DNA of 64,000 nt from Heliocidaris erythrogramma (lineage: Eukaryota > Echinodermata > Echinoidea > Camarodonta > Echinometridae), in assembly GCA_025617745.1 (NCBI GenBank), contig CM046858.1, forward strand, positions 34,046,598 to 34,110,597, written 5' to 3'. The translations under genes and the position numbers were made by a program. The notes below the pieces were generated by a model, which saw only the letters and a program-made list of their open reading frames with translations, made no database searches and had not been told where the DNA came from. This document shows positions 44,985 to 55,704 of this stretch, one piece after another (positions within the stretch are counted from its first letter, which is position 1; every line of letters begins with the position of its first letter).

Positions 44985-47325
44985 TTTTTACTGTTCAATA
45001 TCTACTGGTTTGAATATGGAAAGTGGACCCCCTTACCAGTAGAAACCAGTAGAATTATTTTTAATGGCTCCATTAGAAAACCAGTAGAAATCTCTACTGG
45101 GACCATTACAAACCAGTAGAAAACCAGTATAAGTTAACCACAAAATTATTCATACCCCTTGGAAAATTCTAGTTTTTTGCATTTTTCCTTAAAATGAATG
45201 GTTAACTGAATTTAATTGCACATCACTTGAATACATTTAGTTATCATCTGCAAATGAATGCTGTTTCTGGTTTCACCTCATTTGCATAACAATAGAAAAG
45301 GTGAATTATCCAAACTGGGTGATGTTCAAAATTATTCATACCCTTGGTGATCTATTGACTTTGTCAATCAGTATGAATCCAGTCCTTGTGATTCATGCTC
45401 GTAACACTTTCTTCACACTGTCACAATGCTTCTGGAGGTCTCTACTGAGATATCAGGCCAATACCTGGTCTCCAATGGCCCAGTCTCCTTGAGGATGTTG
45501 TCCACACATGCCATCACCTGGTCTTCAGGGGATTCGATGGATTTAAAGCAGATTTTGTGTTTGCAGGTGGTGTAGTTTTAGACGTCATGAGGATAGGACT
45601 ATGATATTGATATTTTCGTTAATATTCCTTACATTTAATGACAATTCTGTATCTAAGTTGAAACAAAGCACTCTTCCTGGAGAGACTTCTCTAGAGGCAT
45701 TCACTGTTGCACTGTCAAGGGAAGGTATTTCCTGATACTTTTGTTCCATTATTATTAAAAATGTTTAGGGAGGCCATGGTAGTTGTCTAATGGTTGGATG
45801 GTGCCAATTTTATCAGTTTATTCAGTTACACTGATTGACACATTTTTGATATGGACACCTGCAAGTGGGTACTCTAGTGAAGCTTAAAATACTGATCTTT
45901 ATGTTCCAGTGCACTGTCAAAGTGGTAGCATTTTGTGCACTGCAGCTGGTAACATGGAGGGCATATGGTATAAATTTGGTTTACATTCATTTTGATATCA
46001 AGGATTGTAGCTTTCATACCAAAGATACAAAGAATATACCATAATGAAGATTGATATACAGTAACAGTCAATGTGGGATGTGTATGGTACTCAAAGGTTA
46101 CATACTGTTATTCATGGTGACCTGACGTTAGAGTCATGCAATGACTTTAATATCACCAACATGGCCTTCCTGAGCACTCCGATTAAGAATGGGGCCAATG
46201 AATAAAGGTGAACCCTCCCACAGGCAGTGCAAAAGGGAAGGGCTCTTCAGGAATGGTGCTTTGCTTCATAAGTAGATACAGAATTTTCATTAAAATTCAT
46301 GGAATAAATGACCGAAAATTTCAATATCATAGTCCTGTCATCTTGAAGTCGATAACTGCATCACCTGTAGGACACGAAATCTAATGAACTCACTGAAGGT
46401 CAGGTGAAGGCATGTGTGGACACATCCTCAAGGAGATTGAGCCATTGGAGAACAGGTACTGGCCTGATATCCCAGCAGAGACCCCTCCGGAAGCCTTGTG
46501 ACGGTGTATTAAAATAAAGTGAATTACAAGCATTAATCACAAGGATCGGATTCATACTGATTGACAAAGTCAATAAATCACCAAGGTATGAATAATTTTG
46601 AACATCGCCCAGTTTGGATAACTTACCTTTTCTATTGTTATGCAAATGAGGTGAAACCAGAAACACCATTCGTTTGCAGATGATAACTAAATGTATTCAA
46701 GTGATGTGCAAGTAACTTAGTAAGTTTCTACTGGAACCAATAGAAAATAGTAGAAAAACCTAAAAGGAACATTCGGAGACCAGAAGGAATCACTTCTAAA
46801 ACCATTAGGATTCCAGTAGAAATTTCTAATGGTTTCCAAGAAATTTCAAATGGTTTCAATAGAAATTTCTAATGGTATCATCCAGGAATTCTACTGTAAA
46901 CCTACTAGAACCATTAGGAGACCAGTAGGAATCACTTCTAAAACCATTAGGATTCCAGTAGAAATTTCTAATGGTTTCCCAGGATTTCAACTGGTTTCCT
47001 ACTTATCTCATAATGGTTCCAAGTAGTTTTTTTTAACACCCTGCTGAAACCATTAGACTTGACTAGTTTCTAATGGAATTTAATGCTCTTCAGAACCATT
47101 AGACTTTACTGGTTTCCACTGGTTTGTATTGGTTTGACTTGACCAACTTGTTGAAAACCATTAAATGCAACTGGTTTTTATTGGTCTTTACTTGTCTCCT
47201 CAACCAATTGACTCTAATAGCCTTTAACAATTTTTACTGGTTCACGAATAGTCTCTACTGGTCTTTAAAAACCCAATAGAAACCAAATAGACGGTCACTA
47301 CTGGTTTCTACTGGTTTCTATGTGA
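44985..47325. mobile_element. Tc1-like foldback with ctactggttt minisatellite
   Basis: 45180-45720 and 46190-46720 are inverted arms. Both contain aaaattattcatacccttgg or its reverse (a Tc1-like terminus), ttgcataacaatagaaaag and the stretch gactatgatattgat/aatttc. Outside the arms lies a minisatellite of (a)ccagtagaaa/ctactggttt, ~135 bp on the left and ~600 bp on the right. No transposase frame remains. The arms may be two Tc1-like copies inserted in opposite sense or one foldback element. Confidence 0.75.
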
Positions 47326-47540
47326 ATTTCGACCTGGGAAGCAGGCAGAAAAAAGCACCCGAGGCTGAATCAACCCCAAGTACTCCTGTCCGGACACTCA
47401 GCCCTACCGGGCATGATTCTCCCAAACCTCCAATCTCTCCACCTCCTTGTGAGTCTGCTGATAGTCCGACATCATCCCTGATATCTGATGCCTCAGTCAG
47501 GTCCCAGCCTGGTGTGCATTCGTTTCTGCAAAGTTCCTGA
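47322..47540 (+). other. Coding-looking fragment rich in Pro and Ser
   Basis: A 72-codon open frame with no ATG reads NFDLGSRQKKAPEAESTPST, includes SPTGHDSPKPPISPPPCESA and ends HSFLQSS then TGA. Its composition and codon regularity differ from the AT-rich repeats on both sides. It begins where the minisatellite stops. It could be a captured exon, a retroelement ORF1 fragment or a retrocopy; I do not recognise the protein. Confidence 0.35.
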
Positions 47541-47544
47541 TGGC

Positions 47545-48510
47545 TGGACGTATTTGGACGAACAGCGGACGAATAAGAAACGTACACCCACCGTGCAAAA
47601 CGTTCATACAGCGAATGTTCAACGTATATATAGCGTATTGATTGATACGTTGTTATACGCTCAAAGTTTTGAACATGTCCAAAGTAAAAAATCGGCTCCA
47701 GCGTATCTCTGCGAACCATTGCGAACAGCTAACGAATACGACGTACGTCGAAAGTGATACGAACGATTAGCAACTTATGCGAACGTATATCCGAATTTTC
47801 GAATACGTTGGGCATTCGTTGACTCGATACGCTGTAGTGTGACGCGGCCTTTAGGCAGCGTATGCCTGACGTATCAAACTTTCTCTAAAACGTTAGTATA
47901 CGCTGAACTATCGATGTTTTCATTCAATTTCTGCGTATACATAACGTATTATTAACTTACATAGAAAGTTTCGATAACTTATACAAACGAATGCGTTGCG
48001 AGTTGCCGGCGTTCACAACTTACGCCCAACGAAAGTCTAACTTACGCATAGCGCGCGGCAGTGTCGTTGGCGATTGTCGACTTTTGGCAATTTAGCCAGC
48101 GTATGCCGACATAGGTCAATATGCGTTGGCGATAAGTTCCATATAAGTTACACATAGGTTCAAAGCACGTTAATCATATGTTTTGGTACGCTAGACATTA
48201 TCTCAACGTATTTCCACTTGTGAGTAACTTACAAGTAACGTGCGTCAACGTGTGTCAACGATCGCATAATACCTATAACTTATGGCCCCGCGTATGGGAG
48301 ACGTATGAGCCATACGCTTTTGCATGCACAAAATTTTGCGACGACCTCGCCGAACTACGACGTATACCAGCGTGCTTCAACGTGCTCTTATCTTATTCGA
48401 AACTTACCCATAACTTTTCGACGTACTTCAGCGTATTCACCACATTTTTCATACGTCGGCATACGCTGGCTACATCGCCAAGGTGTGACAGCTACATTAG
48501 GGTGTTAGTG
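47545..48510. repeat. tacgt/cgtat-rich element(s)
   Basis: Two adjoining pieces meet near 47852. The left one ends in tgtagtgtgacgcggcc, the inverse of the start of the repeat at 40735, and the right one runs to gccaaggtgtgaca at ~48490. ACGTA, CGTAT and TACGC occur every 10-20 bp throughout. Open frames here are by-products of that motif density. Confidence 0.6.
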
Positions 48511-48635
48511 ACTGAGCGAGAAAATTTCCCATTTTTTGATAGTGAAAGTTTGCATTTAACAGCACTAAAAACTAGACAGGGTGTTGCAGCCTTTACCAAT
48601 TATTTACTCTATAAGTTTGTTTTATTGTAGTCTTC

Positions 48636-48695
48636 AAAATTTCCGGGGGAGGGGAGGGGGTGGGGACACGCCCCCTCCCCTCCCCCGGAAATTTT
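48636..48695. repeat. Perfect 25-bp inverted repeat, GC hairpin
   Basis: The arms aaaatttccgggggagggga plus ggggg and their exact complement are separated by 10 nt (tggggacacg). Next to it, ccgccgctgg resembles the inverse of the CAGTGGCG hAT-like terminus. The G-rich arm has four or more G runs. Confidence 0.85.
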
Positions 48696-49074
48696 GAGAT
48701 TTTGGGATCGCCGCCGCTGGCTCTATATAGATGAAAATAAGAAATAAATATCTCAGTTGTTCGACACATTCATGCTCCAGCGACAATTGCTCCGCGTTAA
48801 CATCCCTGATAGCAGAAAGTGTTAAAAATGACGTGATATTTACGTCGCGGTTTTCGTCTTTTTTACGTCCTGTAATTACGTCAATAAGACGACAACTTGC
48901 AACAACGCAAGACGTCAAGAGGACGTCTTATTTTGACGTCATCTCTACGTCTTTCTTGTACACTGTAAAAACTAAAGTGCTACTTTTCGGGGCTTGTATA
49001 GTGACTGCACCTGAAATGCTGTTTATAGCACTTGTAGTGTGCTAATTTACCAGCAAAAAAAAAAAATGTGATCG

Positions 49075-49146
49075 TGGCGAGCCTCGAACCAGGTTCCGCT
49101 GATTGAGAGGCGCTGACGTTACCGATGGACTAACGGAATGCTTCTT
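49075..49146 (-). pseudogene. tRNA-like sequence / SINE head
   Basis: On the minus strand: GCATTCCGTTAGTCCATCGG (A-box region), a 20-nt middle and GGTTCGAGGCTCG (B box). It does not fold into a convincing acceptor stem, so probably a SINE promoter rather than a working tRNA gene. Confidence 0.5.
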
Positions 49147-49285
49147 GAAATCCAGTTTAGTCATGGGACTCAAGTAGATAACATGAACTATGTGGTGTCG
49201 TAAATTCACTATGTAACAATATGATCAGCTCTAAATCGTACAATGTGAGTTAGTCTAGCGGTAATGCCAGCAATTCTCGATCAGC

Positions 49286-51205
49286 GGACCCTAATAATAA
49301 TATAATAATATTCCGCTTTTTATATAGCGCCTAATACATCAATGGTTGTCTTTCTAAGCGCTTTACAGATATATTAGGTACGTTCACACGTAGAGCGATA
49401 GCATCGATGCTATCGAGGTGTCGATGCTATTTTGGTGAAGACCAGATAGTGTCGAGACCAAACGCTGTCTGAACGCAGATAGTCACGAGATAGAAGCGAG
49501 TTTCCAAACTATTCTTGCAGCGAGTTTAGCAGGAGTAAATCTCAGGATCCAGCGACATAGCATCGATGCGTTGCGGTAGACCACCCACCGCGCTTGTGAC
49601 TATTTGTAATGTGAGCGCAATCGCTGCTATCTTCACTCACTCGCTGCTATTGTAATTATGTCTGTTTCATGTGGTGCTATAATGTAATGCAATGTATGTA
49701 TTCATGTGATGTACCCTCTTCCCTACTTTTTTCTATTATCATTCTGTCTGTTTCATATGCTACTGTAATGTATTGTGATGTATATAGGGGTAAGTAGGCT
49801 AATGTGTATACTGTGTGGTAAGGAAGGGGTTGTTTTGTTGTTTGTTTGTTTTTTGGGGGGTTCCTTCTTTTTATCTTTTTCTTTTTTATATATGACCAGG
49901 CACCACAAAACCACCCAAAAGTCGCACTGTGTGATTTTCAGTTAGAGCTCAATCAATGTGTTTTGGTTGGCATGCATGGTCAAATTTGAGTTTTGGGTAT
50001 TTCCTGAAAGAGTATACTTTTTTCTAAGTAATCTAAAATGTGGAGGCACCAAACAATCTAGAAGTGGTATTTTTGACAGCTTTTTATCAGACTTATGTGT
50101 GTCTTCTCTGTATTTTGTTGTATTACTTTTCTTTTTCACGGCCCTGAATACTTGTCTCATTTTAATCTCCCATAAATCTCCCGGAGTAAGTTTTTGCATT
50201 GATACTTCATTTTGCACTACGATAAACAGGATATGTCTATGTAGTATGCCAAGTTTTAGGACAATCTGATAATCCCTTCATAGAAATTTTCATTGAGTTC
50301 TAATCACTTTGCGAGTGATTCAGTTTCTATTCCGTTTCTATTTCCATTCAGTTTCTAAACACTTTGCAAGTCAGAGTGCTTCAATAGACTGCAAACTTTA
50401 AACCCTTATTAAGAAGTAACATTATGAGGGACTGTGCATTCTTCTCTTTGTACATCGAGTTATGAACATCCAATGAAATTATATATCATTTTAAAGCTGA
50501 GAATCTGCTCTTTCAGAATCAGACCTTAACTAAAGTACGATGTGGTCTTTAGATATTGATTTACATGTGCTTACCAGAGAATATAGCGTGCATGCATGTG
50601 TTTTATTTTGGCATAAGAATGGAGTTCAGTCAATTTTGACATGTACAAGGTTTATTTAAAACTAAGTATTATAACACATGTATTTGCTACTTGATTGTAT
50701 TATCGATATTACAAATGAATTGTTATTGTGTTATTATGTTGATTTATGAAGACAAATAAAATATTATTCAAAACAAAAGCTTCGCATCATATGACCCCTG
50801 TACACAAACTTCCGCGCGTTTGACCATATACCAATTATACTCGGGTCACTCTGTGTGGCGCAGTAATTATTGTTTTGGCAGCGGGTGATCGATGACTAGT
50901 CACGAGTGGGTGATAGAAGCAAGTCGATCACGGCCTGTCTGGACGTACTGGAAATATTTTTGAAACTTACATAGCATCGATGCTATGTACTACGTGTGAA
51001 CATAACTATTATTACCCCGGTCGTCGGATTCTGACATGCCCGCACACAATGTGTGCACTTTATCTGCTCCCTGGGGAGTAGGGGAGTATTCCAGCAAGAG
51101 CAGTACAGTGACGCTCAAATTGCTAAACAAACGACATTACCTTTCGCATCCTATCGGGTACCCATTTAACACCTGGGTGGAGAGTGGCAAATGTAACAGA
51201 GTCTC
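49286..51205 (-). mobile_element. SINE, minus strand, split by a later insertion
   Basis: 49286-49378 is a SINE tail and body (ataataatattccgcttttt, taagcgctttacag). The body resumes at ~51007 with ctattattaccccggtc and continues to ggagagtggcaaatg at ~51195. The intervening DNA is the element at 49379-51005. The tRNA-like head is not joined here. Confidence 0.65.
49379..51005. mobile_element. DNA element with gttcacacgtag inverted ends (1.6 kb)
   Basis: The left end reads GTTCACACGTAG and then ATAGCATCGATGCTAT; the right end carries the reverse complement of both. Internally agtcacgaga...gatagaagc motifs recur near both ends. It interrupts a SINE. The target duplication is unclear (possibly TA or TTA). 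No transposase seen; 50740-50780 has gacaaataaaatattattca, a possible nested retrotranscript end. Confidence 0.65.
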
Positions 51206-51812
51206 TGAAACATTCCTGCAGCTAAATTGCATTTGTATTTATAGATTTCCATAAAATAAGCTGGTTTTACGTTCAAATAGTTGTTATTTTATAGTAACTT
51301 GTGAAGTTTTTGACACATGCACCCGCATCATACACGTTACAACCTACAAGAAACGATTAAGCTTACTACATATTAATACATTTTTTGGGGGGCGGAAACA
51401 TGTATGAGTGCACCAACATATACATGAATTTCTGTGACTTGCAAACACAGTATTAACTATATATTGGTATTGCTTTAACTCTTACTGGGCCAAGGGGTTT
51501 AGTTCTCTTCAAAATTTCACCAAAATGTGATCAATGTTTACTTTTCAAATGTCTGCACTTCATTAACCATCTATTATTTCACAAAATATTGTGTACAAAA
51601 GTTGTAGTAAATTTATTGCCATTTCTTATGATACCAAACATTATTACTTTACCCAACTTTATGCACAGGAATTATTGCAATTACATTTGAGTCTCTTTTT
51701 TCCGTTATATTTTGGTTTCTCATTTGTTTACTATTGTTTAATGTTCATATAAGGTAATATCTTTTTAAACATCTGCAATTTTCTCTAAAATTTTCTATGG
51801 TAGCATATATAT
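51206..51812. other. AT-rich region, no gene seen
   Basis: Nothing recognised. Confidence 0.35.
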
Positions 51813-51930
51813 TCAGAGGTGTTGTGGATCAGTGGATAAGTCCCTGGACTGTGAACCACGAGGTCCGGGGTTCGAATCCCACCGCAGCACTAGCGTCCTT
51901 TGGCAAGACGTTAATCGAAGCTCGCCCAAA
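51813..51930 (+). mobile_element. SINE head, plus strand
   Basis: GGTGTTGTGGATCAGTGGAT (A-box region) is followed by GGTTCGAATCCCACCGCAGC (B box) and the body start cgtcctttggcaagacgtta. The 5' and 3' ends of the tRNA-like part can pair (GTGTTG with CAGCAC). It is truncated after ~51930. Confidence 0.8.
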
Positions 51931-52230
51931 TCATTTTTATGAATGTTTAGCAGTTTAAGGAGCCGGTCCAGCTCCCGTGAAAGTGCTGATAGCACGCTGT
52001 GTGCATTCAATAGCACTCTGAGTGCAGTCCCTATGCATGCCCTCAAAAAGTGCTATATACAGCACTTCAGTTTTTACAGTGTACAGATGACGTCAAAATA
52101 AGACGTCCTCTTGACGTCTTGCGTTGGTGCAAGTTGTCGTCTTATTGACGTAATTACAGGACGTAAAAAAGACGAAAACCACGACGTAAATATCACGTAA
52201 TTTTTACCACTTTCTGCTATCAGGGATGTG

Positions 52231-53068
52231 CACTAACCGAAATTTAAACTTCTAACCTTCAAAACTAACCTAACCTAAAACCCAGTTGCAATCCTAACCC
52301 TAAACATATATCATTGACGTAATAAAGCTCGGAGCATGATTATGTCTGAGTATCAAATATCGATTGAACGACCTAAATATCTCATAGGCCATTCGATAAA
52401 GGCTCATATTAAGAACTTACTTATCGTCTTCTTTTGTCTTCTGCTCCCGAAAAAGGTAAAATATTGACAGACTAGGGATATGCTGTACGCTTTTACCAAT
52501 TGGGCAACCCTGCGTACACTAACTGACCTTAAAGGTTGACTAAATTAGAGAGAAAATGGGTGCTCTTTCCATGTAGTTTTGCCTTCTAATCACGAATCTG
52601 CCAATCGATTGTCCAAATTATGTCTCGTTTTGGCGAAAAAGGGGGAAAAGTAGAGGTTTTGGGACCGTTACTTAAAACTCGTGAGCTGATTGGCTAACCC
52701 CCAAGTGACGTATGAAAAGTAAGAGGCACAAGATCTGCAGGCTGCAGCATATAATATTGTACACAGAATGCGGTATTTGACCCCTATGTTCAACGGACAA
52801 TTTATGAAAAAAGGAAATTAATCACTATAATCTTAGGAGTGAATAATCATTAGCAATATATTTTCTACAAGATCAGAAAACGATTTTGCCCAAATATACA
52901 GCTTTTGTTTTGTTTTTAGCTTTTCTTTTGAACAATGTTCTCATCCACCTGAGCTTGCCGAACGAAAGTTTTGCATTGGTCATAAACGCGTGCACAGCCG
53001 TTTTATGCGTCTGTATGTACAATGTCCTACACATATTTAGTACGGCAGTGACTATGTTCCCCTCGTAC
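52231..53068. other. Intergenic DNA, no gene seen
   Basis: No exon, repeat boundary or RNA gene was recognised. A short run of taacct/ctaacc motifs occurs at ~52255-52300. Confidence 0.35.
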
Positions 53069-53112
53069 ATAGCGACCACAGAACTCCTAAATAGGAGTTC
53101 TGTGATAGCGAC
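53069..53112. mobile_element. 28-bp perfect palindrome with 8-bp flanking repeats
   Basis: ATAGCGAC stands on both sides (53069-53076 and 53105-53112). Between them CACAGAACTCCTA is followed by AA and the exact complement TAGGAGTTCTGTG. The layout is that of a transposon reduced to its two inverted ends, with an 8-bp target duplication. Confidence 0.7.
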
Positions 53113-53219
53113 TGGTGAACGCTTTTGTTTTGTTTATTTCACTCACGGCTTTTTTTTTTACTTCGCTTTACATAGTACGTTAGTACTGACTTAGATTTTG
53201 GCTGAATTCGAGTAACTTA

Positions 53220-53868
53220 TAATTATAGAGAGAGGAAAAGTGCCCGCGATTCCGAGTTGGAGGACTTTTCTGAGCCATGCAGATACGAACTCTGATTTAT
53301 CAGATGATTTATCAGACCCCGAAGGCAAAGAAGCTCGAGTGGCAAGGGGAAATTCGACCATATTATATGTTTGAACCCCTCGCAGAATACGGTGAAGGGC
53401 CGTGGGTGAAGTAACTCCAGGGAGCTCCAACGCGTTGGAGCTCCCTGGAGTTACGGGTGAAGTAGACCGAAAATTCTGTCTCTCGTTCGTTAGGTCGTCT
53501 TAGCTAACGAACGAGAGACAGAATTTTCGGTCTACGGGTGAAGCTGCTGCAGCTGCTGTCGTTGAAAAAACAGATTGGAAGACTTGACTCCAAGTCTGAT
53601 CGTTGGAATAGCTGAATCTTTTAGCTAGCTTATCCTTCTCTTCATGCCAAATTCGGAATACAGGCCAGGATCCTCAAAATCATCTTCGGCAAAGTCATCG
53701 CTGCAGATTGTACTCCACTCACTTGGCCGGCCCTTGCCACTCTGCCCGCGTGAGCTTTACCTTTGCGACCCACAATTTCCTTAGATTTTCATCTTTAGGA
53801 AAATGATGTAGGCTTACACCATCTTTAGGGGTCTTGCTACAGCCCGCAACTATACACCGATTAGGCAT
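53220..53868 (-). pseudogene. THAP-domain protein pseudogene
   Basis: On the minus strand an ATG at 53868 opens MPNRCIVAGCSKTPKDGVSL, then HHFPKDENLRKLWVAKVKLT and RAEWQGPAK, the start of a THAP zinc-binding DNA-binding domain with C5 and C10 as the first two ligands. A 1-nt shift at about 53721 puts the rest in another frame: SEWSTICSDDFAEDDFED. Here the C-x2-H pair is C-S-D-D, so the histidine ligand is lost. FGMKRRIS, an in-frame TAG at 53625 and LKDSAIPTI complete the domain. Downstream the frame is interrupted by two palindromic inserts; the tail to ~53220 is Ser-rich in one frame. THAP domains occur in host regulators and P-element-like transposases; the visible part does not decide which. 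Confidence 0.8.
53404..53543. mobile_element. Two adjacent palindromic inserts sharing GGGTGAAG repeats
   Basis: GGGTGAAG occurs at 53404, 53455 and 53536. Between the first two lies a 44-bp perfect palindrome (arms of 22, no spacer, centre ACGCGT, overlapping the repeat by one base). Between the second and third lies a 74-bp palindrome (perfect 32-bp arms from GTAGACCGAAAATTCTGTCT, 10-nt loop gtcgtcttag). Removing both restores continuous sequence with one GGGTGAAG. Both lie in the THAP pseudogene. Confidence 0.75.
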
Positions 53869-54477
53869 TATTGATGAAACTGTGTCCCAAAATCAAAGTT
53901 ATTGTGAGGAATTAAACACACGAAAATACGCAATGCAAATGGTCGATGCGGTGAATATCATGCTCGGCACCGGTCTGGGCCTGCCGGGGGCCTCCGGGTG
54001 CGCACGGTATAGGTTAGTGGAATATTTTCCCCTTACTATTCATGCGTCACAGATCACGTGATCACGATGTCGCTTTGATGGGTTTTTTTTAGGGGCGGGG
54101 CTTATGACTGTGTAAATCAGCAAAAATGTACTTTTCAAATGATTATAAAATATGACTGAATGCATAAAGAATTGTGTGATGGATATTTTTTGGCTCCTGA
54201 TGACACCTTCCTACGAAAAATGGGCAATTATTTTTTTTATTTTAGTGACCCTTTAAAAATGTTCACTGGTCAAAAAAGGCCCGGGTATATATATATATGT
54301 ATATATACATTGGGCTCTCAATTTTTGCAGACGGCTACAGTCATGCGTGGCGATTTCTTGACGGGGGGACTAGCCTTTGCTATCATGTTCTATACGTTTT
54401 CAAAATTTTCCGGGGGGACGCTTCTTACCCCCACCCCCGAATACGTGACTACAGACCAAGAGACCGACAGCGGCGAG
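53869..54477. other. Region upstream of the THAP pseudogene
   Basis: It contains GC-rich tctgggcctgccgggggcc at ~53976 and cacgtgatcacgatg, then AT-rich DNA, (TA)n at ~54287-54308 and C-rich transposon-like sequence. No promoter could be assigned. Confidence 0.3.
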
Positions 54478-55704
54478 CATGGGTGTCGATTCCGGGGGGT
54501 CTATATAATTATATGTATATAAACGAATTAAAGGAGAATTAACCCTAGAATATTAATGTAATTATGTTCAAAAGTGTAATATATTCTTAAACACTGGCCT
54601 GTATCACTTTAGAAATGAAATATCAGAAAAGGGTTTAAATCAAGACATGCTCGCACACCGTATCATCTGCTAACACTTTACATGGGGGATGCCATTTTCT
54701 TGATGATATGGAGTTGTACATGACCATTGGAAACCGTTCCAGTCAGGAAGATATTTTTAACTCTCGGGCTAAATTGCTTCTCTTCATTACAAAAAAAATC
54801 CCCATATATGATGGAAAATACGTAACAAGTGTATACATATTCTAAAATTTTGAAATTCATAGATTTTCTTTTTAAATTCTCTGGTTTGCTAAATAAAAAT
54901 CGATTCCTTGGGCTTGCCTGGCAAAGCAGAACATAATTTATACAACGCGCATTCTGACTATTGAAGTCCATTATCTCAAAGCAGGTGAATGCATACTTTG
55001 TCACTATTGACGTTCGGGATAGTTATCGTCCGTAAATTTGAATTAATTTGCTCCTTCGCGTACGTCATTGTATCAAGAAATTAGATTTCTATTTAGTAAA
55101 ATACTAGGTTTCAAAGAAATATAAAACCCATTTCGTTTTTAGAATATGTATGCATATATCTGTTTAATATTTTAAATCTCAAATGGGATTTTGTATCAGG
55201 AAGAAAGACAATTTTTGCATCCGGATTAAAAACATCTTTATGTACACATCAAGAAAATGGCAGCCCCCCGGTATCGTTAGCAGACGATAAATTTTGATGA
55301 GAAAATCTTGATTTATACCCATCTCGTATATTTTAATGCAAAAGTACGTAGGACAACAAGAAGGAATAGATTACATCTTTGAATACAAGCACATGTATAT
55401 GTTAAGGTTAATTCCCCTTTAAGGTGGGGAGATGCCTGTATTACCATCCCCCAATATTTTTGGATAAAAAAGAATTATGATACATTAACTTAAAAATAAT
55501 AATTACCCAAACTCCTGTTTGATCTTGTAATACCATAATATGTATATTGTACAATAACGTAGATCACTTTGGACACTCGGGAGGGGGGGGGGGGGACCCA
55601 TGGTTTGCCCCGGGCGCCATAATCCCTAGATACGCCACTGGTTTCTCTCTCTCTCACCGGTAACCCAAACCCCCCCCCCCCCCCAATTATGATCGACACC
55701 CATG
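54478..55704. mobile_element. hAT-like element, family X, copy 2 (1.2 kb)
   Basis: The termini CATGGGTGTCGATTCC and, reversed, CATGGGTGTCGATCAT match family X. The flanks are GCGGCGAG on both sides (54470-54477 and 55705-55712), an exact 8-bp target duplication. It contains the nested MITE at 54532-55418 and, at ~55565-55640, a fragment ending cctagatacgccactg from family Y. Confidence 0.85.
54532..55418. mobile_element. TTAA-type MITE, family T3 (887 bp)
   Basis: TTAA is present at both edges. The termini AGGAGAATTAACC and, reversed, AGGGGAATTAACC differ at one of 13 bases. AT-rich interior without a gene. Confidence 0.7.

Larger units (their letters stand above)
48801..52230. mobile_element. 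Inverted-repeat pair with gacgtc-rich arms (3.4 kb)
   Basis: 48801-49050 is the reverse complement of 51960-52230 over most of its length. Landmarks are ATCCCTGATAGCAGAAAGTG, TTACGTCCTGTAATTACGTC and CACTGTAAAAACT, each in opposite sense in the other arm. The outer ends are ATCCCTGATAG; no clear target duplication. The interior holds a pseudo-tRNA, a split SINE, another inverted-repeat element and a second SINE head. Either a long transposon or two copies of one MITE facing each other. Confidence 0.6.

Noticed and set aside
47318..47719. 133-codon frame on the - strand opposite the coding-looking fragment
   Set aside because: The + strand reading is the more protein-like; the minus frame extends into the cgtat-rich repeat.
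48178..48630. 150-codon frame on the + strand
   Set aside because: It spans the cgtat-rich repeat, whose motif density avoids stops; no recognisable protein.
51813..51900. Possible functional tRNA gene
   Set aside because: A and B boxes are present and the ends pair, but the anticodon stem is poor and SINE body sequence follows, so it is a SINE head.
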